A model generated the notes under the pieces. That model was not told the DNA's origin, did no database searches, and saw nothing but the letters and a program-made list of their open reading frames with translations. 64,000 bases of DNA from positions 26,205,521-26,269,520 of the forward strand of contig CATQJL010000001.1 in assembly GCA_958299035.1 (NCBI GenBank). Reading direction: 5' to 3'. Positions 46,866-59,473 of this stretch are shown here, piece after piece (the first letter of the stretch is position 1; each line of letters begins with the position of its first letter). The translations under genes and the position numbers were made by a program. The DNA is from Cylicocyclus nassatus (Eukaryota > Nematoda > Chromadorea > Rhabditida > Strongylidae).

Positions 46866-47502
46866 CAAAGTGTACTGAAAAGATATGCACACTGTTTGAT
46901 CCTTGATAACTCTCTTGCTTCCATGTCTTTCGTCGAGCTTGGTACCATTCTGTAAAGCGAAAATCCACTTAGATGTACACTATGGAGCGGATCATCAATC
47001 AGCATACAGCGTCACTGTGGAATGGGACTTTTGACGAAATAATTCCAGAAAATATCTGAAAACTTTTACAGCGATGTTTTCAGACGTGCTGATTTCACGA
47101 CACAAATTTGTACCAGTTTTCGAACTTTCTTAGTGGTGCAATCACATTTCTGACGACCGGAAAAACAGTTGCTACCTTGAACCTAAAACAACTTATTAAA
47201 GAAGCACTACAGTGAAAGTTCCATATTGCAAGTTCCATATTTAATATCAGCGACTTCGATTAGCTCAGTATAAGTTGTTTAGCTATCTTTCTGAGGCAAA
47301 ATATTGCTTCTGAAGGCCTGTAAACCATCAAGAAATTCCTGCTGTAGTCCTACAGTAATAAACAGTGATTGATGATTTGTTCCATACTGCAAATCTAAAT
47401 CAAACCTCGCTCTACAGAACGGTACTCCGGCTCGGCGAAAGAAGCGAAAGCAAGAGAGTTATTAATGATCAAATAGTGTGCACACCTTTTTGGAACACCT
47501 TG
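46866..47502. mobile_element. Tc1/mariner-type element, family I copy 4
   Basis: Left side 'gcacactgtttgatcc' and right side 'gatcaaatagtgtgcac' match copy 1. The left terminus (caaagtgtactg) is mutated; the right ends 'aacaccttg' before TA. Confidence 0.7.
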
Positions 47503-47870
47503 TATTTTCATAGGTGTACATAGAATGTAGATTTTTATGTAAAAATGGTGCACCAATACGTCTTTTTATTGCACGGGTTTACCACTTAAAATTTGCGCAG
47601 CCTTTGCACTCCTGAGAGCTTTTGGTGTAAAGTAGTTGGCCCTTTAGTACAAAAAATCCATGTGAATCTTGCGTGATCGGAAACGGTAAAAGTGAGTCAT
47701 TGTATTAGGCATTCATTAGATAGTTTTTGCACAAAAGCGTGTATTCATCATTGTTCTTAGTATTTGAGCAAGTGTTAGCATGTTTCGAAGTACAGGGCTT
47801 ATCAAACGCAGAGTAGCTTGAGTCAGCATCTCCACTCCGGACTCTGCGCTCTTCCGCGTACATGCTTTCT

Positions 47871-48602
47871 GGGGCGGTATGCAACAATCGCCCATCCGGG
47901 TAAGTTACCCGGACAGGTAGTTTCCGCTTCATAGCTTGGTGCTCTGGGAATCTTTGTTCTTCCTTGTTTGTTCATCTGTTGGAGGCTCTACTAACCTAAT
48001 ATTTTAGCACAATGACTAGCAGCACTTTGCTGTATAGAGATAATTCGTTACTTGTATGACCCCGAACGGGATCTCTCACTGATCACATTCATTTTCAAAG
48101 TTATTTATATCCGCAAAAACTCAATAAAGACGTCACAGAGTTTTGCTGTCGACCTATTACGACATGCTAGGCATGTTTTTAGGAGCACAGATGAAATGTG
48201 CAAGTTTTGAGTTTTTCGATAGAGCCCAATTCGCGAGCACGGGTTCAGCGAAGATTTTGTCAATTTGATTTTTCACTTATTTCTTTCACAAACATGCGTA
48301 GCACTGTCGTAATGAATGGACAGCAAAACTCTGTGACGTTTTCATTGAGTTTTTGCGGATATAAATAACTTTGAAAATGAACGTCATCAGTGGGAGATCC
48401 CGTTCGGGACCATACAAATAACAAATCACCTCAGCTTATACAGCAAAGTGGTCCTAATCATTGTGCCACAATATCAGGGTAGTAGAGTCTCCAATAGATA
48501 AACAAACAAGGAAAGACGCAGATTCCCAGAGCACCGAGCTATGAAGCAAAAACTACCTGTCCGGGTAACTTGCCCGGACGGGCGATTGTTGCATACCGCC
48601 CC
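47871..48602. mobile_element. 732-bp foldback with GGGGCGGTATGC ends
   Basis: Arms of about 280 bp begin GGGGCGGTATGCAACAATCG and its complement, with 'tccgggtaa' hairpins near both ends and 'gttatttatatccgcaaaaa' deeper in. The centre (about 48150-48310) resembles the interior of the MITE at 1423-2082. Confidence 0.8.
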
Positions 48603-48615
48603 TAATCTCCAATCG

Positions 48616-48730
48616 ATTAAGGCTCCGCCTTTCTCAATCTGGGAAAGTGATCAGAGGGCCTGGACTCTGCATCTCTTCCGCGAGCATGCTCTCTAATCAC
48701 TTTTCCAGGGTGAGAAAGGCGGAGGGCTAC
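48616..48730. mobile_element. small inverted-repeat element
   Basis: 'ggctccgcctttctc' with 'gggaaagtgat' on the left pairs with 'atcacttttcc' and 'gagaaaggcggag' on the right. Its centre repeats a 'ggactctgc..ctcttccgcg' segment also present at 47839-47870, just left of the neighbouring foldback. Confidence 0.6.
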
Positions 48731-49429
48731 TAATTGTTTCAAGCCAACCCTGGGAGTTTTCTTTTATGCTGAATCAGATACAACCTTTAATGTTTTCGCC
48801 AGCATTCCAAAGCTAATGTAGGTGTACTGTAGATGGAATTGTGCGTGGTCCTTATGTAAAAAAAATGTTGGCTGGTCCGAAAAAGGCGTTGGGCTAAAAA
48901 GGCTACGCCGGACGCTTAGAGGTTTGCATGAGTCGCTGTGTAACAACATTTACAAATCAATACATATAAATAATATACAATAATATTTAATGAATCATCT
49001 CCAATCAGTTGACAAACTTGACTTTATTGCATTAACAGGGCTGCCAAATTTCAATTAGCTTTCAAATTATTGATTCCAAAAATCGAAATATAGAAACTGC
49101 GAAGCGAGGCAACTATGGCAAGCCAACAATGAGACTGTTACAGATAAAGTCAACAAAATTTTGCACTTCTTATCGATATACATCGGCGCTAAACAGAAAG
49201 GGAGCGTCAGTGGATTTAGCTGTAGACAGTGCTGCTCACAAGTTGAACGTTTTTTCTTTTGTCGATGCAGTGCACAGCAAACACACATACAATACCGCCC
49301 ACAGAATGTGCAAAATTCCGTGAGTGTTGCGAAATTCAGGGACTTCCGTAGAAGCCCGCGACATTCCCGGAATTCTGCGACATTCCGGGAATTTTTGAAT
49401 CGCGAATTGCGCAAATTACGCAGCGCCTT
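48731..49429. other. unassigned region
   Basis: Overlapping frames on both strands near 49067-49511 have no domain; the stretch 'attcccggaattctgcgaca' near 49363 is a short repeat. No gene supported. Confidence 0.4.
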
Positions 49430-50150
49430 GACTTCCTTCGAAATAAATATATTCCGAATCCGAGAGGAGCATTGTGCTCAGCTCATCAAAAACGTATATT
49501 CCAATATATAGCATGTCTTTGATATTCCGATTCCACTACTTTTTGATTCTTTCTGCGGAGCGCAGACTTTTTTCCAAAGGAAATAGAAGGGCTGGTGCAT
49601 TCTGGAAAAATCACGTCGTTCTAACCTTTACTCACCAACTTGAAATATGAAACTCTTTTGCTAAGGGGATGCAACTTACGTAAGCAGCAGTTCAGATAAC
49701 CTTCATAAGCAAGTTTTAGGAGATTTTCGGATTATTTCACTTTTTCTAGTTTTACGCTCTGAATCTGGAGATGGATCTTGGTCAAAATGTCGATGACCTC
49801 GAATTGCAAGGAAACTTTGCTTATAGAGGGTTTCAGACACGCTGTCTGCGAAAATCGTGGTCTTTGAGGAATAGAGGGTCTTTGTGCAGAAATACGGTAA
49901 AGTAACTGTACCTGAGTCACGAAAGTTAGTAAATTCGCCTGCACTTCTCGCGTATCTATCAGAAAACTTGCTTGCTTGCTTGTATGGGTCAAAGTTACTA
50001 GGAAGCGTGCCATCGATGGTCATGTCTCAGGTTTCAATCTGTAAAAATCGCCACGATACGAGCTTACGAATACACGTCACTGTAGATTTTGCCAAATTGT
50101 AAAAATCGCACACTTCTTCGAAATTCCACCGTGAGGGTTGTATAACACTC
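49430..50150. repeat. foldback family IV, single left arm
   Basis: Reads in order the same blocks as the left arm at 50757-51634 ('ctcagctcatcaa', 'gcatgtctttgatatt', 'aaatcgtggtctttgagga', 'acttctcgcgtatct'), clearly diverged. Frames translated from it are shadows. Confidence 0.65.
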
Positions 50151-50389
50151 TGATCAAATCTGTGCACATTTTTATGGATCTTTCTGTGTTTGATTTTGTC
50201 AGGTAGAACTGAACACCACCTACGCTCTAATATTCAATTAAGCAGCTGAAGCGCACGCTACCACCATATCCAATGCTACAATGGAACTCTTGAGCGAAAT
50301 GAACATAATATTTGCAATCAAAATGTCATACAATACCGCTCACACTTTTTGAAAAATAGACAATGTAATGTACAAATGTACAAATACGA

Positions 50390-50470
50390 ATGTACATACA
50401 TGTCGCTACATGTCGCATGAGTTATGCTACATGTCGCATGAGTAATGCTACATGTTGCCTACATGTATGG
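50390..50470. repeat. short tandem repeat (ctacatgtcgcatgagt)
   Basis: A unit of about 23 bp with core 'gctacatgtcgcatgag' occurs about three times. Confidence 0.6.
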
Positions 50471-50756
50471 ACATCACCGTCGCGTACCCATATCTCGCTT
50501 CAGACTGGACGAATTCTGAATCCAAAGCCACCATTCGATTCAGCTCGGCGCGGAGAATCTTCTGCATATTGGAAGTGGGGATAAGATGTCTTCGATACTC
50601 CGTTTCCAGTATTTTCCAATTCTTTTGCGGAGGTCCTTTCGCGAATATGTGAAGCAGCGCCTATCCAACAAAGAAGACTTTACTAAGTACTTTTCGATAA
50701 TACTGTTTTTGTAGATCATTATGCATTAAAAATAGGCTCAGACTTCTTTGCAAAGG

Positions 50757-52545
50757 AGAGAGAAGCATTGGTGATTTCTGGAAAAATCACTCGTTTTTAA
50801 TCTCCTCGCCATAACTTCCTTTGGAATAAGTATATTTTGAATCCGAAAACAGCGCCCTGCTCAGCTCATCAAGGCGAATCTTTTTATATACAGCATGTCC
50901 TTGATATCTCGATTTCAGTATTCTTGTATCTTTCTGCGGACGTCTTTTCGCGAAGGTGTAAAGCAGCAAGCATTGTCCCTAGTAAATTCCAGCAAGGGCC
51001 TTTCGGTAGTACCTTTTTTGTAGACTATGATGCGCTAAATAGTAGCCGCAAATTTCTTTTCAAAGGAAATAGAACGGTTGGTGAATTGTGGAAAAATCTT
51101 GTCGTCCCAAGTTCTACTCGCCATAGCCCTAGAATACGAACCTATCTTGCTAAGCAGATGTGAGTTTCGAAATCAGCAGGTCGGATAACTCTATGGGCAA
51201 GTTTTCCGACATGTTCGGTTTATTTCATTTTTTCTCGTTTTGCGCTCTGGGAGCTCGCCGATGGATTTTGGTCAAAATGTTGATGCTCTTGAATTGTAAG
51301 GAAACTTCGCTCATAGAGGTTTTCGAACACGCTCTTTACGAAAATCGTGGTCTTTGAGGATTACAGGGTCTTTTTGGAGAGATACGGTGAGGTGACTGCA
51401 CCTGCACCACGAAAGTGCGTAGATTTGCCCGCACTTCTCGCGTATCTCTCAAAAACCTTGCTTGCTTGCTTTCCTAAGTCAAAGTGGCTAGGAACTGAGC
51501 TATCGAATGGTGCATGAAACGAGCTCCAGTCTATAAAATTCGCCGAGTTACAAGCCTTCGAAAACACGTCCTCATGAAATTTGCACAAAATGTAAAGATC
51601 GCGTACTTTATCGAAATTCCATCGTGAGCGGTTGCATGAATAATTGCAAATATTATGTTCACCCCGCCCGCGTTCTATACAACCGCTCACGATGGAATTT
51701 CAATAAAGTACGCGATCTTTACATTTTGTGCAAATTTCATGAGGACGTGTTTTCGAAGGCTTGTAACTCGGCGCATTTTATAGACTGGAGCATGCACCAT
51801 TCGATAGCTCAGTTCCTAGTCACTTTGACTGATGAAAGAAAGCAGGCAAGGTTCTCGACAGATACGCGAGAAGTGCGGCCAAAGTTACGCACTTTCGTGA
51901 TGCAGTTACAATCACCTCACCGTATCTCTCCAAAAAGACCCTGTAATCCTCAAAGACCACGATTTTCGTAAAGAGCGTGTTCGAAAACCTCTATGAGCGA
52001 AGTTTCCCTACAATTCAAGAGCATCAACATTTTGGCCAAAATCCATCGGCGAGCTTCCGGAGCGTAAAACGAGAAAAAATGAAATGACCCGAAAATCTCG
52101 GAAAACTTGCTCATAGTGGTTATCCGACCTGCTGATTACGATAATCACATCTGCTTAGCAAGAGAGCATCATATTCTATGGCTATGGTGAGTAGAATTTG
52201 GGACGACAAGATTTTTCCACAATTCACCAGCCCATCTTTTTCCTTTGAAAAGAAAATTGCGGCTAATGTTTAGCGCATCATAATCTACAGAAAAAGTACT
52301 ATCAAAAAAATCCCTGCTGGAGTCTACTCGGGACAATGCTCGCTGCTTTACACTTACGAGAAGAAACGTCCTCAGAAAGATTCAAGAATACTAAAATCGA
52401 GATATCAAGGACATGCTGTATATAAAAAGATTCGCCTTGATGAGCTGAGCAAGGAGCTGTTTTCGGATTCAGAATATACCTATTCCGAAGGAAGTTATGG
52501 CGAGTAGAATTTAAAGACGTGTGATTTTTGCAGAATTCACCATCT
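50757..52545. mobile_element. 1.8-kb foldback, family IV
   Basis: Arms of about 870 bp (50757-51634 and 51680-52545) are reverse complements with scattered differences, around a 45-bp spacer. Shared words: 'catcgtgagcggttg' next to the centre, 'aagacgtccgc'-like and 'gctgtatataaaaagattcg' farther out. No protein is encoded. Single arms of the family lie at 49430-50150, 53345-53828 and 56393-57150. Confidence 0.8.
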
Positions 52546-52847
52546 CTTTTCGCGCTTTACAAAGCATGTCTCCGTCTACTTTTTACCGCTGGATTATCTA
52601 CGGAAACAACTCTTTCCGATTCGCCTTATCGGAATCTTTTAAGTGTGAAAGGGGCTGGCCCACAGCGTTGCAAAGAGGCTCTGCAAAAAAAGTGAAGTTT
52701 TGCTGGAAGCAGAATATCAAGTCATGCGGTGTGTCGCTTTGCTCACATAAGCAACAAGACATGCTGATTACAAAGATTATAATTGTTTTGCTAATCATAG
52801 TGTTACTGTATAGTTATGTTTGTTTGACGGTAAGTTGTTCATATATA
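52546..52847. repeat. dispersed repeat fragment
   Basis: Shares 'aaagcatgtctcc', 'tctactttttac' and 'ttttaagtgtgaaag'-like blocks with 59600-59790. Role unknown. Confidence 0.4.
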
Positions 52848-53272
52848 TTTACTAAGTTCACGTACTCCTTTCTCTTTTTTCCACTACAAAAAAGGATATG
52901 GTTTTCTGCTGGAAACACTCAGCAGAAACTCTTCCATCAAACGCTCTTTTTCTTGAACTTTTGCCTACATTATGCGCCGAAATACACGCTCTAGAAAACA
53001 CCACCACAGGATGCAACGGATTCCTACCATGCACTTACCGTGACCGAGCCGATTACAGCAGTTCAATATATGAGAAGATTCGTCTCGGCGAGCTGAATCC
53101 AAATCTGCCTTCAAATTTGAAATCCATTGAGAACGAAGGGAGTTATGACGAAAAGACGCAAAGTCGGCGACATCGGCGACATCGGCGAATTCGGCGACAT
53201 CGGCGAAATTGGCGAATTCGGCGAATTCGGCGAATTCGCCGAAATTTTTCACATTCCACTGTCACAACTGTA
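52848..53272. repeat. single right arm of the GGCGAATTC foldback
   Basis: Matches 21586-22008 nearly base for base, including the 9-bp GGCGAATTC units and the terminal 'ccactgtcacaactg' before TA. The left arm and the Helitron-like centre are absent. Confidence 0.8.
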
Positions 53273-53344
53273 AAGGCAATTCGTGGCTATAACTCAAACT
53301 GCCAAATCTAACACAATAAGATCCATTAAAAATGTGGAAGGATT

Positions 53345-53828
53345 ATTTGATCGCGCGTTGTACAAGTGCTCACGGTGGAATTTCGACGAGATCTGCGATC
53401 TTTACATTTTAAGCAAAATTTATGAGGACGTGTTTTCATAGGATCGTAACTCGGCCATTTTCATAGATTGGAGCCTGATTCATGCACAGTTCGATAGCAC
53501 AGTTCCTACTATTTTTGACCCATACAAGCAAGCAATCAAGTTTTCTGACAGATACGCGAGAAGTGCAGCCGATTTTACTAATTTTCGTAATGCAGTTACA
53601 GTCATTTCACCTATCTCTCCAAAAATACCCTGACCTTAAGAAGAATAAAGAGCGTGTTTGAAAACCTCTACAAGCGAAGTTTCCTTACAATCCAAGAGCA
53701 TCAACATTTTGACCAAAATCCATCGGCGAGTTTCCAATACGTAAAACGAGAAAAAATAAAATAACCCGAACATGTCGGAAAACTTGCTCATAGAGGTTAT
53801 GCGCCTGCTGATTTCGGAACTCACATCC
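53345..53828. repeat. foldback family IV, single right arm
   Basis: Runs from 'tgctcacggtggaatttcg' to 'ttcggaactcacatcc', parallel to 51685-52165. Confidence 0.65.
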
Positions 53829-56392
53829 AGGGTCCGGCACGAGTCCGTATCTAGGTTTTTTGAAAACAAAGCCCCCTCCTGACTTTCGAAAATTTTACGG
53901 CCCCCTTTGACGCTTGCTCCACCTCCTCCCCCCCTCCCAATGACAGACAATAACGATCTTAGAGAAAATTTTCATTCATAATCTTCAAAAACATTGAAAA
54001 AACATTCGAAAATTCAGCTTACAGAGAACTGAAACATACTCCAAAAACTCAAACTTACCTTTTCAGATTTAGTTAAGGAAAACAAGTTTTCCTTGTTAGA
54101 CTGCTTTATTTCGGAAAGCTTTTTGTGAAAATGTAGAAAGGGGGAAGGTCTGAAATCGCTGAAAATGCAGTGATAGTACGGCAAAGATCTAATATATAAA
54201 GAATCGTAAGCGCAATTCAAAAATGTGCACATAGCGGGAAACCACGTGACGGTCCCGTAGTGCGCGCATGCCACTAGCACCTTCAGTTGCTGGTTCACTA
54301 GTTGTAGAATAAAATAGGTCATCGACTTGGTTTAGTAGGCAAGACGGGCGTAAAGAAATCGCGTGGCTGCTGTAACTGCACAAACTTCGCTCAAAGGGTT
54401 TAACTAATAAAGTTTGTCTATCGACAACTATTGAAATCAAGTGATCACCACTTGGATTGCTGAAATTGAGGATTCAAAAGAGCTACTCGAAATTGAAGTT
54501 CAACAATCATAATGAACCGGGGCCAATATTGGGATTTATATGTTTCCGGGTTATTCTTTTTCATAGCTATATTGTTCGCAAAACGGAAAACAAAAAGCAC
54601 TTTTCAAATAACTTTTCAAAATCTAAATTCAAGTCGAGCGAAATGCTCAGCACGGACGGTTAAATAATGAGTTCATGTCAAAATCATAAGTTCTTTTATT
54701 TTGTTATTACATATAAATGTAACATACGAAATCACTGATCATTCATAGGTGTGTGACTGATGAATAGTCAAGGCAAGGCAAGTTATAGTTTTATCCACTA
54801 ATCTAATTCTGAGAACAGGCGAACAATATTGAGAGTCACTAGTTATAAGCTAACTCCTAAATTTGACTTTCAGTGGTTTGTAACTCTTGCGTCTCGGTCT
54901 TTTACGCAAAAGAGACATTGTTGCTAAGAAAGAGGACCTTAAAAACACATAAACGCCAATTATTGGCCGTCATCGGTTCATTATGATAACTGATTTCAAC
55001 TCCTAATATGAAATCTCAGTTTCAGCATGGAGTGACCTTGAGAGCAAGAAAGTATGCCTTAAGAGCAAGAAGGTGGAAGAGGGGGGGGGGGGTCAGTGAC
55101 TTTTTGACTCCTTTTTGATAAAAAATCTTTAAGATTTGCGACAGCCAGCAATAAAAACTTCCGCATACAGTATTTCCAGAATGTTTGAGGTCTTTATGGG
55201 TATAATTAGGGATTTTGAAGACCCAAATTGCAGGTAAACTCATTCAAACTTCTGAATGCATTCGTTAGAAAACAGAAGGCAATTATCGAATTGGGTGTCC
55301 CTTCATAGAATAATAGACAAGTTTCTCGACGCCTTGTTAGCATAAACCACATGCTCTCGTGAGAACCCCTAATCACCCACTTACCCGTGCATTTCGAGAG
55401 CTCATAGTAGTCACTGTAGTCACTGCCTGGACTTAACTGCTTTACATTGGGTTCTATAATAACATACGGCAAAGGGCACATTTCAACAAATGTCATAAAT
55501 AGTAAATACCAAGTTCGCTGATAAAAAACAGCTTGATAAATCAAAAACTCGTAAGCGAAAGAAACGAGAGAAAGGAATCAAAAGAAACAACGGCTTTGCA
55601 GCCTCTCCCTCACCTCATCAGAAATGTTTCCATTGCTTGTCTGATGCCACGGTTGCGTCATCAACTGCCATCAATAGAAACTAGAAATAAATGGCGCTCT
55701 TCATTCAACATGAATTCGTACAGATCTACTTCAAGAATCGCGAGGTGATGAATAAATGAAGATCTCTTGAACAGAATGAACAGAAACACAGAACTTTCGC
55801 CAACACAGCTGCAACTAAAAATAAAAATTCAGAGGGAGAAGACGCAAAATTGACGCCAAGGCGCGATATCTAACAAGCGAGTTTCGTAAAAAAAGAGAGG
55901 CAGGAGGCAATATGAAACTGTTTCATGCTCAGAGATAGATTTTATATCGGGGTATCCGTCCATGCTAAGAAAATCCAAAACTCATGTGAAGTGACGAAAG
56001 TATATGCTCCAAGCGATCTCAGATTGTCTGGTGGCCGTCTGGAGACGATCTAAATCCGGAAAAGGTATTCCTTCACATAAGTCTCCAAAACTTTTTATAT
56101 AATTCTTCCGCAAATAATTTTCTATGCATACAGTTCAATTTTGGTGTCATATGATTCTGTGTGCGCTGTGAACAAGCAATTTGTTCATCTTGACCTTGCT
56201 TCCAAATCGCGCGCACTTTTCGCCATGCAGGATAGAGCATGTCAATCGTGCGATAACCTGTCCGAAAAGCTTTTGACTGCGTTTGACTAAATAGAGCTTA
56301 TCTTTGGTGCTTGGCCCTGATTCCGCAAAAACGATAGCCACTTTGTTTTTTGCAAGTCCAGCCTGCTTCCAGACAATCTGTGCCGGGCCCTG
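53829..56392. other. unassigned region
   Basis: Frames up to 112 codons (55206-55544 minus) show no domain or signal peptide with splice support. A G-tract lies at 55081-55092. I cannot support a gene here. Confidence 0.4.
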
Positions 56393-57150
56393 ATCACATC
56401 TGCTTAGCAAGATAGGTTCGTATTCTAGGGCTATGGCGAGTAGAACTTGAACGGACAAGATTTTTCCACAATTCATCAGCCGTTCTATGTCCTTTGAAAA
56501 GAAATCTGCGGCTACTATTTAGCGCATCATAGGCTACAGAAAAGGTACTACCGAAAGGCCCTTGCTGGAATTTACTAGGGACAATGCTTGCTGCTTTAGG
56601 CCCCGGGCAGACTTCACGCGATTTGGTCGTCGCGACTGAGTCGCGACGAGACAACTGTTACAACATCATTCCATGCCGATCAACTTGCTTTCGGTTGTGA
56701 TACTTTTCCAGCCCGACATTTTTGAATGCGAAATGAAAATGAATGGAAATCTTGGCGATTAGATCGCGACGATTAAGTCGCGTGAAGTCTGACCGGGGCC
56801 TTACACCTTCGCGAAAAGACGTCCGCAGAAAGATACAAGAATACTGAAATCGGAATATCAAGGACATGCTGTATATAAAAAGATTCGCCTTGATGAGCTG
56901 AGCAGGGCGCTGTTTTCGGATTCAAAATATACTTATTCCAAAGGAAGTTATGGCGAGTAGAATTTAAAAACGCGTGATTTTTCCAAAATTCACCAATGCT
57001 TCTATCTCCTTTGCAAAAAAGTCTGAGCCTATTTTTAGCGCACAATAATATACAAGAACAGTATTATCGAAAAGTACTTAGTAAAGTCTTCTATGTTGGA
57101 TAGGCGCTGCTTCACATATCCGCGAAAGGACCCGCAGAAGAAAATGAAAA
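56393..57150. repeat. foldback family IV, right arm interrupted by a MITE
   Basis: Parallels the complement of about 50640-51160, from 'cacatctgcttagcaagat' to 'gctgcttcacatatccgcg'. Interrupted at 56599-56800. Confidence 0.7.
56599..56800. mobile_element. PIF/Harbinger-type MITE, 202 bp
   Basis: Ends GGCCCCGGGCAGACTTCACG and CGTGAAGTCTGACCGGGGCC with the 3-bp duplication TTA (56596-56598 and 56801-56803). The equivalent arm at about 50955 has one uninterrupted 'gaaggtgtaaagcagc', an empty site. Confidence 0.9.
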
Positions 57151-57412
57151 AGCTAGGGATTTTGCTTTGACAATCGGGCGAAAATTACAGTCAATTTTTG
57201 GAGCTCGAGCTGTTCATTTCCAACTCTTACAACTTGATTCTATACTTGTAATATGCTGCAGTAAGTTAGGACTACGCCTTGAACAGCTATCAAAAAACCA
57301 CTACTGGCGAAGAGTCCGGTCAATCCACAACTTTCACCTTTCTTGCGAAAATCCGTGGAGAGCTCAAAGCGTGAGATGTGAAGAAATCAAAGAACTCGAT
57401 TTTTATAAAAAA

Positions 57413-57870
57413 CTAGTTGGCTTTCCCGGTCCAGCCCGGGCCATTGTTCACCTACACTGCAAGCCCCCCCCCCCTCTTATTTGCTACTTGGCTTTCCCGA
57501 TCCAGCTCGGGTCTTGGTCACCTGCACTGCAAGTCCCCCCCCCCTTCTTATATGTTGTGGATGACTTACCCTGGAAACCGCTTTGAAACCGCATCCTCGT
57601 GATCCTGAGGTGAAAATGAGCTTCACCTTCCTTTACAGATTATGGTAAAATGCTTGATTAAACATGATAAGCCCTCAATTCCTTAGAAAAATGTAAACAA
57701 ATCAATAAGTCGATAGAAGGACCCAACGAATCGCTGCGAAAAGTAGCCTATCATCTGCGCAGGGGTCGAAAACATATGTGTGCAAAGTTTCAGCTGAATC
57801 GGTTGAGCGGTGCGCGTTTCTATAATGCACATACCCTCCAAACTGACAATTTTTGAGTTTTATATATATA
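57413..57870 (-). mobile_element. Helitron-like element, third of a tandem array
   Basis: On the minus strand it starts TATATATAAAACTCAAAAAT and ends with a GC-rich hairpin (cccgggctggaccggg) and CTAG. The body contains 'gcaccgctcaaccgattcag' and 'ggctacttttcgcagcg', echoing the other Helitron family. Near its 3' end an about 70-bp unit with a C-tract (57418 and 57488) is duplicated. Confidence 0.55.
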
Positions 57871-58759
57871 CTAGCTGATCTGCCCGGTCCAGCCCGGGAA
57901 TGATCACTGATCGGGAATGAAGATAAGGTATTCGGTGGCATTGTAGAAACTGTGTAAAGAACAAAAACAAAATGTGAACACTTATTAGTCGGTAGCATAT
58001 CTCTCTTTCTCCAAATCAAGTTCAACACGCAAAACCTAAGCAAGCAGCGCGAGTTAATTGATAGCAGCGCTCATTGTTATTATGAGGATCATTTTTTGTG
58101 ACACTTTGCCGTTAACCGGCTACTTCATCTTCATTCACTGCTTGCCGTCAATTTTTGTGGAGTCGGCAGTACTTTGCACTCGCGCACTTTCCTGGTCCAA
58201 GGGATCAACTATAGCGAATGTGAGTTGTCGCTTGTCTTGACATTATTTCTGGTATTGACAAATAATTTGTGCGCAATCTCATGAAAAATTTTGACCCCTC
58301 ATTGTTTAAATTGAGCATGTAACGAAGAAAGCATTGATTATAAGCGTAAATTGAGCACGCTTCCGTGCAAAACACTCGCTACAAAGCACTCATGGTCTCT
58401 TGCACGCTAAGGTTTCCGCATAAGATACATTTAGTGCATCCATTTAAATGAGCAATTGAGACTCACATCAAGAACACTTTTCACTGCACTTCGTCAACAG
58501 AAGTTTACAATGAGACATGCCAGCCTTGTTTACATACCCCTGTTTTGATAGCAAATGATAAGAATCATTTTTATTGCAAAGTGCTGCAAATCAATAAATC
58601 GATAGAAGGACCTAACGAATCGCTGCAAAAAGTAGCCTATCATCTGCGCAAGGCTCGAAAACATATGTGTGTGAAGTTTCAGCTTAATCGGTTGAGCGGC
58701 GCGCGTTTCTATAATGCACATACCCTCCAAACTGACAATTTTTGAGTTTTATATATATA
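57871..58759 (-). mobile_element. Helitron-like element, second of a tandem array
   Basis: The minus-strand head repeats that of the third element over about 170 bp (58590-58759 versus 57700-57870) and the 3' end again is a hairpin plus CTAG (57871-57874), abutting the next element's TATATA head. The middle contains short frames only. Confidence 0.55.
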
Positions 58760-59473
58760 CCAGTGCGTCACCTCTGCTTCGCAGAGGTTCGCACTGGCTC
58801 TACTATCTATGTGCCTTACTCATTCTCGTAAAATCTTGGCACTGGAACTCACCGCGCTATGCCGACTACCACGAATAAAATGTAAACAACCACTCATTTA
58901 GAAAGTTTTTTCACGTGAGATCGGTGATTTCGCGTGGATGAAACTTTTCGCAGGAAAACAAACGCAAATTTGAATAGGCTTTTGGATTTGTCATTACTTG
59001 GTAGTCGCCATGAAGGTAATGATAACCGTGAGCTACATCTCTGCGCGAAAATCTTCTCAAACGCTTAGCTAGAACCTTGGCAAATTGACCATTTACACAA
59101 CCAATTCGTTTTGGCGCCGTTTTCGTTATGTAGTAAACTTTCAATCACTTTTCTGGCTAAACTCCATCGCTTGCACATTTGCTTACCAAACTCATCCACG
59201 ACTCTGCAAAAAGTGGTGATACGGACCGAATTTTGCGGTACAGAAGCCAGGTGGACCCGTTTGGCGCGCAATTTCTGAGGGATCCACTCAACGAATCTAC
59301 TCGTGCTTTTGCATATTGGGCTTCCATGAAGGTAGCATGCGCTATGCAAAATTTGGGCTTAGAACGTTTGCTGGAACACGCTCTACGAATTTCGTAACGG
59401 ACAGACAGACACACACACACACACACGTACAAAAAGACGTAAACAACCCTTAGCCCGTTATTATAAGTCATGA
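58760..59473 (-). mobile_element. Helitron-like element, first of a tandem array
   Basis: On the minus strand it starts TCATGACTTATAATAACGGG after A and ends in a strong hairpin (ccagtgcg..cctctgc/gcagagg..cgcactgg) with CTGG, followed by T. About 714 bp, with a GT microsatellite near its head. The copy at 61435-62134 is the same family in the other orientation. Confidence 0.65.

Noticed and set aside
59400..59430. CA microsatellite as a separate feature
   Set aside because: It is the GT-rich head shared with the Helitron-like copy at 61435, so it belongs to the element.
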